Assembly: GCA_030430455.1 (NCBI GenBank)
Contig: JAUIJB010000028.1
Span: forward strand, 1-41,825
Direction: 5' to 3'
Source: Verrucomicrobiia bacterium
GTDB taxonomy: Bacteria; Verrucomicrobiota; Verrucomicrobiia; Verrucomicrobiales; Akkermansiaceae
Length of the DNA stretch: 41,825 nt
Made by a program: the position numbers and the translations under genes. The number at the start of each line of letters is the position of its first letter. Position 1 is the stretch's first letter. Positions 1 to 7,520 of this stretch are shown in pieces. The notes under the pieces are model-generated. The model ran no database searches. It was not told the origin of the DNA and saw only the letters and a program-made list of their open reading frames with translations.

Positions 1-1767
1 CTTGGCGACGTTGATGGCCATCGGGTCCGCCGCCTCGAAGCGCTGCGTGATGGTCAGGTCGAACATGAAGGGGTAGGTGGACTCGTCGCTGGCGGCCGCC
101 TCGTCCAGCGGCACCGGCTTGAAGCCGGCGTTCTCGAGGGTGCGGACGTTGACCACGATGCTGCGGCTCGGCAGGTCGGTGCTGAAGGCCTCGTTGCCGG
201 TCACCTCGGCGACCTCGTTGAAGGCCAGGGTGATGCCCTCGCGGGTGTTCAGGTCGGAGAGCCGCTCGAGGGCCCCCTCGCGTGCCATGCCGGTGATGCG
301 CCACTCCTTGACGAAGCCGACCTGGGCCTGTCCGGGGACGTTCTCGGGCTGGACCGAGTGCCAGAAGCTCTTGATCAGGAAGCCGCTCTTGTCGGGGAAC
401 AACCGGGCGAGGAGCTCCATCGAGGCCCAGGCCTTCGAGCGGTCGGCGAGCAGGTTGTCCCAGTGCTCGATCTTCTTGCGCTTGTTGCCGAGCACGGCGA
501 GCCGGCTGGACTCGCGCTCGGCGGCCTGCTGGTCGAAGGTCCACTCCGGGTTGCGCGCCATGTTGGCGATGCTCACGCCGACCCAGCCCATCGCCAGGAC
601 GGTGAGCCCGATGATGCCGAAGCGGGTGTAGCGGGCGCCGCGGAGCATCTTCATCTCGCGGCGGTTGGGGTAGATCTCGGCCTCCTCGCGGGCGATCGGG
701 AGGAAGTCCTGCACGGCCCAGCCCTCGTCGCGGAGGGTGGTGAAGGTGTGGCTGGCGGCCAGCGGGGCGTCGGTCTCGGCGGCGATCCGGGTGGCGGCCT
801 GCATCTCGACCGGCTGGCCGGCGTCGAGGCCGGCCTTTTCCCAGTCGGTCACGTGGATCTCCGAGTTCTCGAAGACCACCTTGAGGTCGCTGATCATGGT
901 CTCGACCGGCTGGTCGGCCAGCGGGAGGATGTGGATGTCGGGCGCGTCCATCTCGAGCGCCGCGGCGGTGGTCGACACCGCGTGGCGCAGGTTCGACGGG
1001 CCGCGGGTGCCGCGGTGCTGGAGCGTGCGCAGCAGGCGCAGGTCGCCGTGCTCGTTGAAGAAGGCCAGCACCGTGAAGCGGTCGTAGGGCAGCACGGCGA
1101 TGAAGGGCTCGCCGACGGCTTTGGGCGCGACCTCGGGGAGGGCGAGCAGCGCGACCAGCGGGGCGCTCACCGCGATGGCGGCGATGGGGAAGTTCTTTTC
1201 CTCGCCGTACTTGCGCAGGGCGCCGATGAACTCGCCAGTCCGGCGCGAAAGGGTGACGGCGGTGGCGATGGCGTCGCCGCCGGCGGCGGGGTAGGGGACG
1301 AGCCGCCAGGAGTGCTCGTCAGGCGAGAGCGAGGAGTCGTCGAGGACCTCGCCAGGGGTGTCGACGATCTTTTGGCGCAGGTCGTCGAGCGCGCCGGGGT
1401 TCTCGAGCTCCGGCTTGATCTCGGTGGTCGCGAACTCGTCGGCGATGTGGAGCACGACGCCCACCGAACGGGCGCCTGCCTGGCGCGCGGCCTTGACGAC
1501 CTGCGCGGCGAAATCGGTGACCTTGGTCGGGTCGGTGACCAGGCTCTCGTCCAGCTCGGGGCCGGGGAGCCACTTGTCAGCCTCCTGCTGGCGGATCCGC
1601 GACGTGACCTTCAGTCCGTCGACCCGGATGTGCAGCTGGAAATCGAGTGCCAGCGGGCTTTCGTACCAGCCTTCGTTGCTGGCACGGCTGGTCCCCTTCA
1701 GGATGGAAGAGGCTTGGCTGTAGCGCTGGAGCGGGTTGAGCCCCGAGGGATGTTGGTAGGCGACCAA
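1..1767 (-). CDS. Partial PilM/PilN- or GspL-like pilus/secretion assembly-platform protein
   Basis: An open minus-strand frame runs off the left edge of the window; 589 codons are visible. The N-terminal ~370 residues are soluble and contain alternating beta/alpha stretches such as SVGVVLHIADEF and PFIAVLPYDRFTVLAFF. One strongly hydrophobic segment follows at about residues 376-398 (FGIIGLTVLAMGWVGVSIA). After it comes a charged, coiled-coil-like stretch and a periplasmic-looking alpha/beta part (WRITGMAREGALERL). Cytoplasmic actin-like region, one membrane helix, periplasmic domain is the plan of GspL or of a PilM-PilN fusion, and the pilin and PilT-family genes upstream fit that. The family call is inference, since no diagnostic motif was seen. 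No ATG lies near the 5' end; a TTG at 1767 is the first plausible start and has no Shine-Dalgarno sequence, so the true start is uncertain. Confidence 0.6.
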   Translation of the reverse strand, partial: MVAYQHPSGLNPLQRYSQASSILKGTSRASNEGWYESPLALDFQLHIRVDGLKVTSRIRQQEADKWLPGPELDESLVTDPTKVTDFAAQVVKAARQAGARSVGVVLHIADEFATTEIKPELENPGALDDLRQKIVDTPGEVLDDSSLSPDEHSWRLVPYPAAGGDAIATAVTLSRRTGEFIGALRKYGEEKNFPIAAIAVSAPLVALLALPEVAPKAVGEPFIAVLPYDRFTVLAFFNEHGDLRLLRTLQHRGTRGPSNLRHAVSTTAAALEMDAPDIHILPLADQPVETMISDLKVVFENSEIHVTDWEKAGLDAGQPVEMQAATRIAAETDAPLAASHTFTTLRDEGWAVQDFLPIAREEAEIYPNRREMKMLRGARYTRFGIIGLTVLAMGWVGVSIANMARNPEWTFDQQAAERESSRLAVLGNKRKKIEHWDNLLADRSKAWASMELLARLFPDKSGFLIKSFWHSVQPENVPGQAQVGFVKEWRITGMAREGALERLSDLNTREGITLAFNEVAEVTGNEAFSTDLPSRSIVVNVRTLENAGFKPVPLDEAAASDESTYPFMFDLTITQRFEAADPMAINVAK

Positions 1768-1823
1768 GGGTGTAAGGGAGTGGGGTGCACGACGGGGGAG
1801 ATTTGGGGATTGGGAGGGTGGGG

Positions 1824-1854
1824 AAGCCCCCCGCCGGCGAGCGGCGGGGGGCTT
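1824..1854 (-). terminator. Strong GC hairpin after the pilin gene
   Basis: A perfect 13-bp stem (AAGCCCCCCGCCG against CGGCGGGGGGCTT) with a 5-nt loop lies 36 nt past the pilin stop. No T tract follows, so it may act as a partial terminator or as an mRNA 3'-end stabiliser. Either would keep pilin transcript levels above those of the downstream assembly gene. Confidence 0.65.
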
Positions 1855-1890
1855 GGAATGTCGGACGCGCCTCAGGCGCGCCGCAATGGC

Positions 1891-2289
1891 TTACCAGCCG
1901 GCGAACGACGAGGGCACGTGGCTCTCGGAAGTCGCAAGCGAGCAGGTCATGTAGAGGGTGCCGACGGCCGGAATGGTCGAGCCGTAGGTGTAGGTGCCGG
2001 CGCCCGGGCAAGCCGGGGGGGTTTCGAGGAAGTTCCCCGAGCCGGTGATGTCGGACGAAGCGAGGGAATCACCCACGTTCGCAGCGTTCATGTTCTGGTA
2101 GGAACGAACGGCCTGCTGGACGTTGCGGATGTTCATGATGCAGCCGGCCTTGTCCGAACCCCGCTTCCAGGCGCGTGCGCCGATGAAGAGGATCGAGATA
2201 AGCGAGAGGAGAACGAGGATAACCACGGTCAACTCAAGGAGGGTCATGCCCTTCGCGCGCTTCGTGCTTTTGATGTTGGTCAGTTTCAT
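1891..2289 (-). CDS. Type IV pilin-like / pseudopilin protein
   Basis: 132 aa. A 14-residue basic leader (MKLTNIKSTKRAKG) ends in Gly and is followed by MTLLELTVVILVLLS, with Glu at +5 of the mature protein. This is the prepilin peptidase (PilD) signature together with the N-terminal assembly helix. The remaining ~100 residues are small and polar, with cysteines at KAGCIMN, PACPGAG and YMTCSLA, as in short pilins and GspG/H-like pseudopilins. It lies 60 nt downstream of a PilT-family ATPase gene and is followed by a hairpin. It is presumably an inner-membrane-assembled fibre subunit. Whether it is a major pilin or a minor pseudopilin cannot be told from the sequence. Confidence 0.85.
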   Translation of the reverse strand: MKLTNIKSTKRAKGMTLLELTVVILVLLSLISILFIGARAWKRGSDKAGCIMNIRNVQQAVRSYQNMNAANVGDSLASSDITGSGNFLETPPACPGAGTYTYGSTIPAVGTLYMTCSLATSESHVPSSFAGW

Positions 2290-2349
2290 GTGTTGGTGTG
2301 TGTTTGGGTGTGTCTGTCTTTCTGTTTGGCGGGAGACCGTCGAACGGAC
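2290..2349 (-). promoter_or_regulatory. A/C-rich leader without Shine-Dalgarno upstream of the pilin gene
   Basis: Read on the minus strand, the ~40 nt before the pilin ATG contain almost only A and C (CAAACAGAAAGACAG, then CA-rich to the start) and no GGAGG-like element. Such a leader cannot fold and would expose the start codon. An S1-dependent or SD-independent start is inferred. Confidence 0.4.
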
Positions 2350-3639
2350 CTAGACGATATCGCTATCGTCGCGGTTCATCCGCGCGTTCTCGAAAGTGTC
2401 CTCGGTGATGAGCCCCTGGTTGAACAGGCGGCGAAGGTTGCTGTCCCACTCGATGTTGCCGGCCCGGCGGATCACGTCCTCGAGCGAGCGGGCGCCGCCG
2501 TCGTAGTTGGCGATCGCGCTCGACACCGAGTCGTCGGAGTTCTGCAGGAACTCGTAGGTCAGGACCCGGCGCTGGACGCCGTTGAGGAGGCCCTGGGAGT
2601 GGATGAAGATGAGGATCTCGGAGAGGCGGCTGAGCACCGAGGCGTGGTTCTCCTTCGGATACATCTCGAGGATGCGTCCGATGGTCTTGACCGCGCCGGT
2701 GGTGTGGAGGGTGGAGAGCACGAGGTGGCCGGTCTGGGCGGCCTCCATGCAGGTCTCCATCGCCTCGCGGTCGCGGATCTCACCGAGAAGGATGACGTGG
2801 GGCGCCTTGCGCAGCACGTCCTTGAGGCCCTGGCGGTAGGAGTGGACGTCGCGGCCGACCTCCTGCTGGGTGACGATCGACGGCGAGGGCATGCGTCGGC
2901 CGGGGAACTCGGGGTCGACCATGTCGTCCGGGTACTGGTACTCGATCGGGTCCTCGACGGTGACGATGTGCTTCGGGCGGCTGCGGCGCAGCCAGTCGAT
3001 CAGCGAGGCCAGGGTGGTCGACTTGCCCGAGCCGGTCGGCCCGGTGACGAGGCACAGTCCGGCGCGCTTCTGCACCGACTGGCGCAGCACCATGGTGGTG
3101 TCGGGGTCGATGCCGAGCGTCTCGAGCTCGGGGATGTAGTCGTTGAGGATGCGGCAGGTGACGCCCAGGCCGGAGGCGCTGAGGTGGCCCTGGATACGCA
3201 GCCGGCCGGACTTCTCGCCGTTGGGGCCCATCGGGATGCCGTCGCAGGAGAAGTCGGAGACCTTGGTCTGGGAGAACTCGCGGACGGCGGCGTCGATCTT
3301 GTCCTCGACGCGGGCGTCGAGGTCGCTTTCCTCGCCGAAGCCGTGGCTGGCGCTCTCGCGGTTGCGGATGAGCTCCTTGAGGACCTCGTCCATGTGCGCC
3401 GCGGTGAGGATGCCGAGGTGCTCGAGCTTCTCCATCCCCTTGTTGGTGTGGATGTAGACCGGGCGGTTGGCGCGCATCTGGATGTCCGACACGCCGAGCT
3501 CCTTGCAGACGCGGAAGATGACGCCGAGGAGCTGGTTGCCGTTCATGCCCTCGGCGAAGTACACCGGGGCCTCCGGCACGCCCGCCTGGGCGGGGACCGG
3601 TGGCGGCGTGTTCTCGTGGACGGCAGTGAAGACGCTCAT
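2350..3639 (-). CDS. PilT-family type IV pilus / secretion ATPase
   Basis: 429 aa. Hexameric traffic ATPase of the PilT/GspE superfamily, which powers pilus retraction or subunit movement at the inner membrane. Visible motifs are Walker A GPTGSGKST (200-208), the Asp-box region IVTVEDPIEYQY (225-236), Walker B VILLGEIRDREA (282-293) and the His box HLVLSTLHTTG (305-315). The N-terminal domain carries GVSDIQMRANRP, matching the PilT N-terminal 'sDiHl' segment. It is longer than classical PilT (~345 aa) because of an N-terminal extension and an insert around 95-145. An in-frame ATG lies 25 codons upstream (3714), but it overlaps the preceding gene, so ATG 3639, 4 nt after that gene's stop, is preferred. 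The four-cysteine zinc motif of PilB/GspE was not seen. Confidence 0.88.
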   Translation of the reverse strand: MSVFTAVHENTPPPVPAQAGVPEAPVYFAEGMNGNQLLGVIFRVCKELGVSDIQMRANRPVYIHTNKGMEKLEHLGILTAAHMDEVLKELIRNRESASHGFGEESDLDARVEDKIDAAVREFSQTKVSDFSCDGIPMGPNGEKSGRLRIQGHLSASGLGVTCRILNDYIPELETLGIDPDTTMVLRQSVQKRAGLCLVTGPTGSGKSTTLASLIDWLRRSRPKHIVTVEDPIEYQYPDDMVDPEFPGRRMPSPSIVTQQEVGRDVHSYRQGLKDVLRKAPHVILLGEIRDREAMETCMEAAQTGHLVLSTLHTTGAVKTIGRILEMYPKENHASVLSRLSEILIFIHSQGLLNGVQRRVLTYEFLQNSDDSVSSAIANYDGGARSLEDVIRRAGNIEWDSNLRRLFNQGLITEDTFENARMNRDDSDIV

Positions 3640-3643
3640 GGGA

Positions 3644-4690
3644 TCAGTGGACGGAAACCGTGGCCGCTTCCTCGTCGCCCTCGAGGCGGAGGATGGTCTT
3701 TTCGGCGGTGTCACGGAGTTTCAGGGTGAAGCGCTGGCGGTCGACGACCTCGGACTGGCGGGCCTGCGAAAGGCCCTCCCAGACGCCGGAGCCGAGCGAC
3801 TTCTCGAGGATCGAGAGGTGGCGGCCCATGCAGAAGTCGATGATCTCCAGCTGGCGGCGCATGTCGTCGATCGAGTAGTGTTCCTCGTTGAGGAACATGA
3901 TCTCGATGATGTTGTAGGCGGCCGAGGCGGCGGTCAGGCTGGGGCGCGGGTCGACCTGCTCGCGCAGGCAGTAGCGCATCGTGTTCTCGGCGAGCTTCAG
4001 GGCGGCCTCGCGGGACTGGCCGGCGGAATGGCCGGAGGTGCCGAGGCTCGGCTGGACCAGGAAGAGGTGGTAGGAGTTGTAGTTCGCGTAGTGCGAGGGA
4101 TCGAGCTCGTAGGCGAAGCGCAGCTTCTTCTCGAGCTCGCGGCGGATGTACCACTGGTGGCCCGGGCTCGGCGGGTTCGGGTTGGTGCGGGTCTTGACCG
4201 CGCGGGTCAGCCGGTCGAGCAGGGGCATGTCCGCGGTGACCGAGTTGGCGCCGTGTTCATGACCGCAGCCGCCGCAGTCGCCCGCGGCGTGGTTGTGGCT
4301 GCAGGCTGAGTGGCCGTCGCCGGCGTGGCTGGCGAGCCCGGTCGCCTCCGCGCCGTGGTCGTGGTCGCAGTCGGAGTGCTCGCAGAGGCCGTGCTCGTGG
4401 CTGCAGCCGGAATGGTCGTGCCCGTGGTCGTGCCCGTGCGTGCCGTCGGAGTCGCCGTGATCATGCTCGGTGAGCACGTCGTGGACCTCGATGCCGCCGT
4501 GCCAGTCGCGGTCGATCGGCGTCTGGAAGGCCATCGCGATCACCTGCCCGTACGGGCTCATCTTCAGCCCGAGCGGGTTCGGCTTGGCCTCGAACTTGCC
4601 CTGCGAGGCGAGTTGGGAACCACTGAACGACCACAAGCCGGCGCCGGCGATGGCGAGCGCGGAGGTCGTGATGGTGGAGGCGAGCTTCAT
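3644..4690 (-). CDS. Membrane-anchored His/Cys-rich protein of unknown function
   Basis: 348 aa, family not recognised. Residues 1-25 form a hydrophobic anchor or uncleaved signal. Residues 76-146 hold 18 histidines and 6 cysteines in an HDHG / CSHEHG / CEHSDC pattern, a likely binding region for zinc, nickel or copper. Residues ~150-348 are a helical domain without repeats (WYIRRELEKKLRFAYELDPSHYANYNSYHLF; EIIDFCMGRHLSILE) that looks tetratricopeptide-like, but this is a guess. It lies between an ABC-2 permease gene (61-nt gap) and the PilT-like ATPase gene (4-nt gap), so it is probably cotranscribed with both. A metal-buffering or metal-sensing role is inferred only from composition. Confidence 0.75.
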   Translation of the reverse strand: MKLASTITTSALAIAGAGLWSFSGSQLASQGKFEAKPNPLGLKMSPYGQVIAMAFQTPIDRDWHGGIEVHDVLTEHDHGDSDGTHGHDHGHDHSGCSHEHGLCEHSDCDHDHGAEATGLASHAGDGHSACSHNHAAGDCGGCGHEHGANSVTADMPLLDRLTRAVKTRTNPNPPSPGHQWYIRRELEKKLRFAYELDPSHYANYNSYHLFLVQPSLGTSGHSAGQSREAALKLAENTMRYCLREQVDPRPSLTAASAAYNIIEIMFLNEEHYSIDDMRRQLEIIDFCMGRHLSILEKSLGSGVWEGLSQARQSEVVDRQRFTLKLRDTAEKTILRLEGDEEAATVSVH

Positions 4691-4751
4691 GAGTCCGGGG
4701 CGGATCGGAAGGTGGTGCGTGGTGGGCGAACGCGGCGGGAAGAACGGCGGG

Positions 4752-5519
4752 TCAGGCGATGGCGCGGGTGCGGAACAGCAGGCGCGAGACAGCGGTGTAG
4801 AGCAGGAAGATGCCGACGAAGTAGCTGACCAGCAGCGGGAACTGGCTCCACTCGATGGCGCCCATCTTGTAGCGCAGCCGCTCGGTCGGGTCGGCGAAGT
4901 GGTAGTGTGGCGAGGCCTGCCAGATCCAGCGGACCAGGGCGTTGGACTCCACGCTGAGGTAGTTCTTCAGGTAGTTGGCGCCGTAGAGGCCGTAGACGCA
5001 GGTGCCAGCCGAGGCGATGAAGCCGGTGATCGAGCCGAAGCGCGAGGAGACGGCGAGCGCGAGGGCGATCAGCGGCGAGACGACCAGCGCGAAGAGCAGG
5101 GCATACTGCAGGTTGGTCGCGATCCACATCGAGCGCTCGTCGGCCAGCGAGGGGCTGGCGAAGAGGATGCTCATGAGCGCGGCGACCAGGCCGAGCGGGG
5201 CGACGTAGGCGATGATCGCCAGCCACATCTGCAGCATCTGGCGGGTGGCCGAGATGCCGGAGGCGAGCATGTACTCGCCAATCCCCGAGCGGGCGTTCTG
5301 CTCGCCGGTGCGGGCGGCGACGAAGAAGCCCCAGAAGATCGCGCTGAGCCAGGCGAGGCCCCACGAGGCCTGGGCGAGCGCCGGCTTGAAGAGCACCGGG
5401 TTCTCGCTGCCGCTCGAGAGGTAGGGCAGGATGAAGGGAAAGGCGATCACCAGGATTCCGCAGATCGCCCAGGACTTCCGGTGGAAGGTGGTCGAGAGGG
5501 TGAGCTTGAAGAGGCGCAT
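4752..5519 (-). CDS. ABC-2 type transporter permease
   Basis: 255 aa, with about six hydrophobic segments: residues ~18-35, 55-68, 100-125, 140-160, 165-185 and 228-248. The topology resembles ABC-2 (NatB/CcmB-like) export permeases. Its stop lies 61 nt before the His-rich protein gene, and its start is 13 nt after the stop of the ABC ATPase gene. It probably pairs with that ATPase as a homodimeric exporter or a lipid/protein mover. The substrate cannot be read from the sequence. Confidence 0.75.
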   Translation of the reverse strand: MRLFKLTLSTTFHRKSWAICGILVIAFPFILPYLSSGSENPVLFKPALAQASWGLAWLSAIFWGFFVAARTGEQNARSGIGEYMLASGISATRQMLQMWLAIIAYVAPLGLVAALMSILFASPSLADERSMWIATNLQYALLFALVVSPLIALALAVSSRFGSITGFIASAGTCVYGLYGANYLKNYLSVESNALVRWIWQASPHYHFADPTERLRYKMGAIEWSQFPLLVSYFVGIFLLYTAVSRLLFRTRAIA

Positions 5520-5532
5520 CGTCGGGATCGGT

Positions 5533-6180
5533 TCAGTTGAGCTGGAGCTTGAGGCGGCTCCAGGTCTGGCGGCTGCCGGTGCAGTGGGAGATCCGCTCGT
5601 CCTGGATCAGCAGGGCGCTAGGCATCGCCATCGAGTCGTAGTCCGGGTGGCAGCTGACCAGGCGCAGGGTGTTCTCGATGCTGCGGCTCCAGATCTCCTC
5701 GAAGCTCTCGCGGGCGTAGGCGTCGAGCCCGCTGAAGGGCTCGTCGAGCAGGAGGATCGAGGGCTTCGACGGGTCGCGGGAGAACTCCGCGACGATCAGG
5801 TTGGTCTTGCGGCGGTTGCCGGTGGAGAGCTTTCCGAAGGCCTTGCGGACATCGAGCTCGATCCGCTCGGCCAGCTCGAAGGCCTCCTCGCGGCGGCGCG
5901 GAATCATCGCGCGGAAGATGGCGGCCACCGGCGCCTCGTCGTCGAAGCGGAGGTCCTCGGGCACATACTGGATCTGGCCGTCGTGCTCGATCCGGCCGCC
6001 GAGCGGGCGGTGCGCCCGGGCGATGGTGCGCAGCAGCGTCGTCTTGCCACGGCCGTTGCGGGCGAGCAGGAAATGGTTGCCGGCATCCAGGGTGATCGAC
6101 TCGTTGGCCCGGGCAAGGGGCTGCTTGAAGCCGATCACCAGATCCGCGGCGATTCGAAGCTGGGGCTGGGTGTGGGACAT
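5533..6180 (-). CDS. ABC transporter ATP-binding protein with degenerate motifs
   Basis: 215 aa. Energises the adjacent permease. Walker A is ARNGRGKTT, with Ala in place of the first Gly of GxxGxGK[ST]. The signature is LSTGNRRK rather than LSGGQ. Walker B is ILLLDEPFSGLD and the switch His is in VSCHPDYDS. Walker B, D-loop and H-loop are intact, so ATP hydrolysis is expected. The protein is short, like CcmA/YbbA-type subunits. A GTG lies three codons upstream (6189); ATG 6180 is preferred. It is the first gene of the leftward run, and an AT-rich region lies upstream. Confidence 0.85.
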   Translation of the reverse strand: MSHTQPQLRIAADLVIGFKQPLARANESITLDAGNHFLLARNGRGKTTLLRTIARAHRPLGGRIEHDGQIQYVPEDLRFDDEAPVAAIFRAMIPRRREEAFELAERIELDVRKAFGKLSTGNRRKTNLIVAEFSRDPSKPSILLLDEPFSGLDAYARESFEEIWSRSIENTLRLVSCHPDYDSMAMPSALLIQDERISHCTGSRQTWSRLKLQLN

Positions 6181-6517
6181 GGGTAGCACTCGAACGCTGA
6201 TTGAGGACTAGTGAAAATTACTAGATATTCAAGGTTAATTAAATAACTCGCGCTCTGTTCTGTTCGGGTTTTATGACTATTCACAAATTACCGCAATCTT
6301 TTTTTGAACATTTTCAGGATTCTTTGGTCTTTCAGCTTTGGTGGGGTCTGCTGGAGGCAAAAATCCGGCTGATTTCTTAAGATTTGCGGTCTTGCAGCCG
6401 GAGCGCGGGGTTGGACCGGTCCGCGGGGCTCCCGGCCGACTGCGGGTTTTCCCGGAATCGGGGGAATTTTCGTGACGGAATCGACCGGGTTGCTACATAG
6501 CGCCCGTCCTTGGAAGC
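6181..6517. promoter_or_regulatory. AT-rich divergent intergenic region between the ABC/pilus run and purM
   Basis: 337 bp without a gene, markedly AT-rich at 6200-6380 compared with its surroundings. It contains a 5-bp inverted repeat (CTAGT-7 nt-ACTAG, around 6209-6225) and the palindrome TTAATTAA close to it, both on the ABC side. On the purM side, GTGACG (6472-6477) and TGCTACATA (ending 6499) could be -35 and extended -10 elements, 18 nt from the purM ATG, but the match is weak. No purine-riboswitch fold was seen. Confidence 0.4.
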
Positions 6518-7513
6518 ATGGGTGGGAAGCTGACTTATCGGGAATCCGGCGTAGACACGCATCGAGCAGCTGCCTTGGTGGGCGATATCCGGGGGCATGT
6601 GGCACGGACCCAGCGGACCCGCCAGCTGATGGGGGCCTACGGGCTCTTCGCGGCCTGCTACGACCTCAGTGCCTATCGCTCGCCGGTGATCGTGACCGGC
6701 TGCGACGGGGTCGGCACCAAGCTCGAGCTGCTGCTGCAGCGGGATTTGCTCGAGACGGCCGGCAAGGATCTCGTCGCCATGAGCGTCAACGACATCCTGA
6801 CGACCGGCGGGGATCCGTTGTTGTTCCTTGATTATGTGGGAATTGCGTCGCTGGATGAGGGCCGGATCACGCGCCTGATCGGCGGCATGGCGGACTACCT
6901 CGAAGCCTGCGGGTGCATCCTCGCGGGCGGTGAGACGGCCGAGATGCCCGGGATCGTGCCCGAGGACGTGATCGAACTCTCCGGCTTCTGCATCGGCTGC
7001 GCCGAGAAGGAGGACCTGGTGGATCCGAGCCAGGTGGCCGCCGGCGACGTGCTGGTCGGCTATGCTTCCGACGGCATCCACGCCAACGGCTTCAGCCTGG
7101 TCCGCCGGGTGCTCGCCGAGGCCCCGGACTGCCTGGGCGGGGAGGAAATGGCGGCGATCCTGCGGCCGACGCGGCTCTATCACGACGTCGTGGCGGGCCA
7201 GCGCGAGCAGGGCCTGCGGGTCAAGGCGCACGCCCACATCACCGGCGGCGGGCTGCCGGAGAACCTCGAGCGCCTGTTCGACGGGCTCGGCGCGGACCTC
7301 GAGATCCCGGCATGGAACCTCCCGGGCATCGCCAAGCTCCTCGAGTTCGTCGATGCCGAGGACCGCTTCCACACCTTCAACATGGGCATCGGCTGGGTCA
7401 GCATCGTGGCGCCGGCGGATGTCGACAAGGCGCTGGCCGCGGGTCCGGGCGGGGTCGTCATCGGGGAAATGGGCAGCCGCGAGGGCGTCCGTGTAAAGGT
7501 CCGCGAAAGCTGA
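6518..7513 (+). CDS. purM: Phosphoribosylformylglycinamidine cyclo-ligase (AIR synthetase)
   Basis: 331 aa, the normal length. Catalyses ATP-dependent closure of FGAM to AIR, step 5 of de novo purine synthesis, in the cytoplasm. All family signatures are present: YRESGVD near the N-terminus, CDGVGTKLEL, MSVNDILTTGGDPL, the loop AGGETAEMPG, SDGIHANGFSLVRR, HITGGGLPENL and FNMGIGW. The ATG at 6518 has a weak purine stretch (GGAAG) just upstream. purF follows after 7 nt, so the two are very likely one transcript. Confidence 0.97.
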   Translation: MGGKLTYRESGVDTHRAAALVGDIRGHVARTQRTRQLMGAYGLFAACYDLSAYRSPVIVTGCDGVGTKLELLLQRDLLETAGKDLVAMSVNDILTTGGDPLLFLDYVGIASLDEGRITRLIGGMADYLEACGCILAGGETAEMPGIVPEDVIELSGFCIGCAEKEDLVDPSQVAAGDVLVGYASDGIHANGFSLVRRVLAEAPDCLGGEEMAAILRPTRLYHDVVAGQREQGLRVKAHAHITGGGLPENLERLFDGLGADLEIPAWNLPGIAKLLEFVDAEDRFHTFNMGIGWVSIVAPADVDKALAAGPGGVVIGEMGSREGVRVKVRES

Positions 7514-7520
7514 GCGATCG

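Noticed and set aside
3640..3714. An earlier ATG for the PilT-like gene
   Set aside because: It overlaps the preceding gene by 71 nt and encodes a Pro/Arg/Ser-rich stretch with no family similarity.
358..3729. A 1123-residue open frame on the plus strand over the pilus genes
   Set aside because: GC-rich third positions leave the complement of coding sequence free of stops. The protein is low-complexity Gly/Ala/Arg/Val, while the minus strand encodes pilin and PilT motifs.
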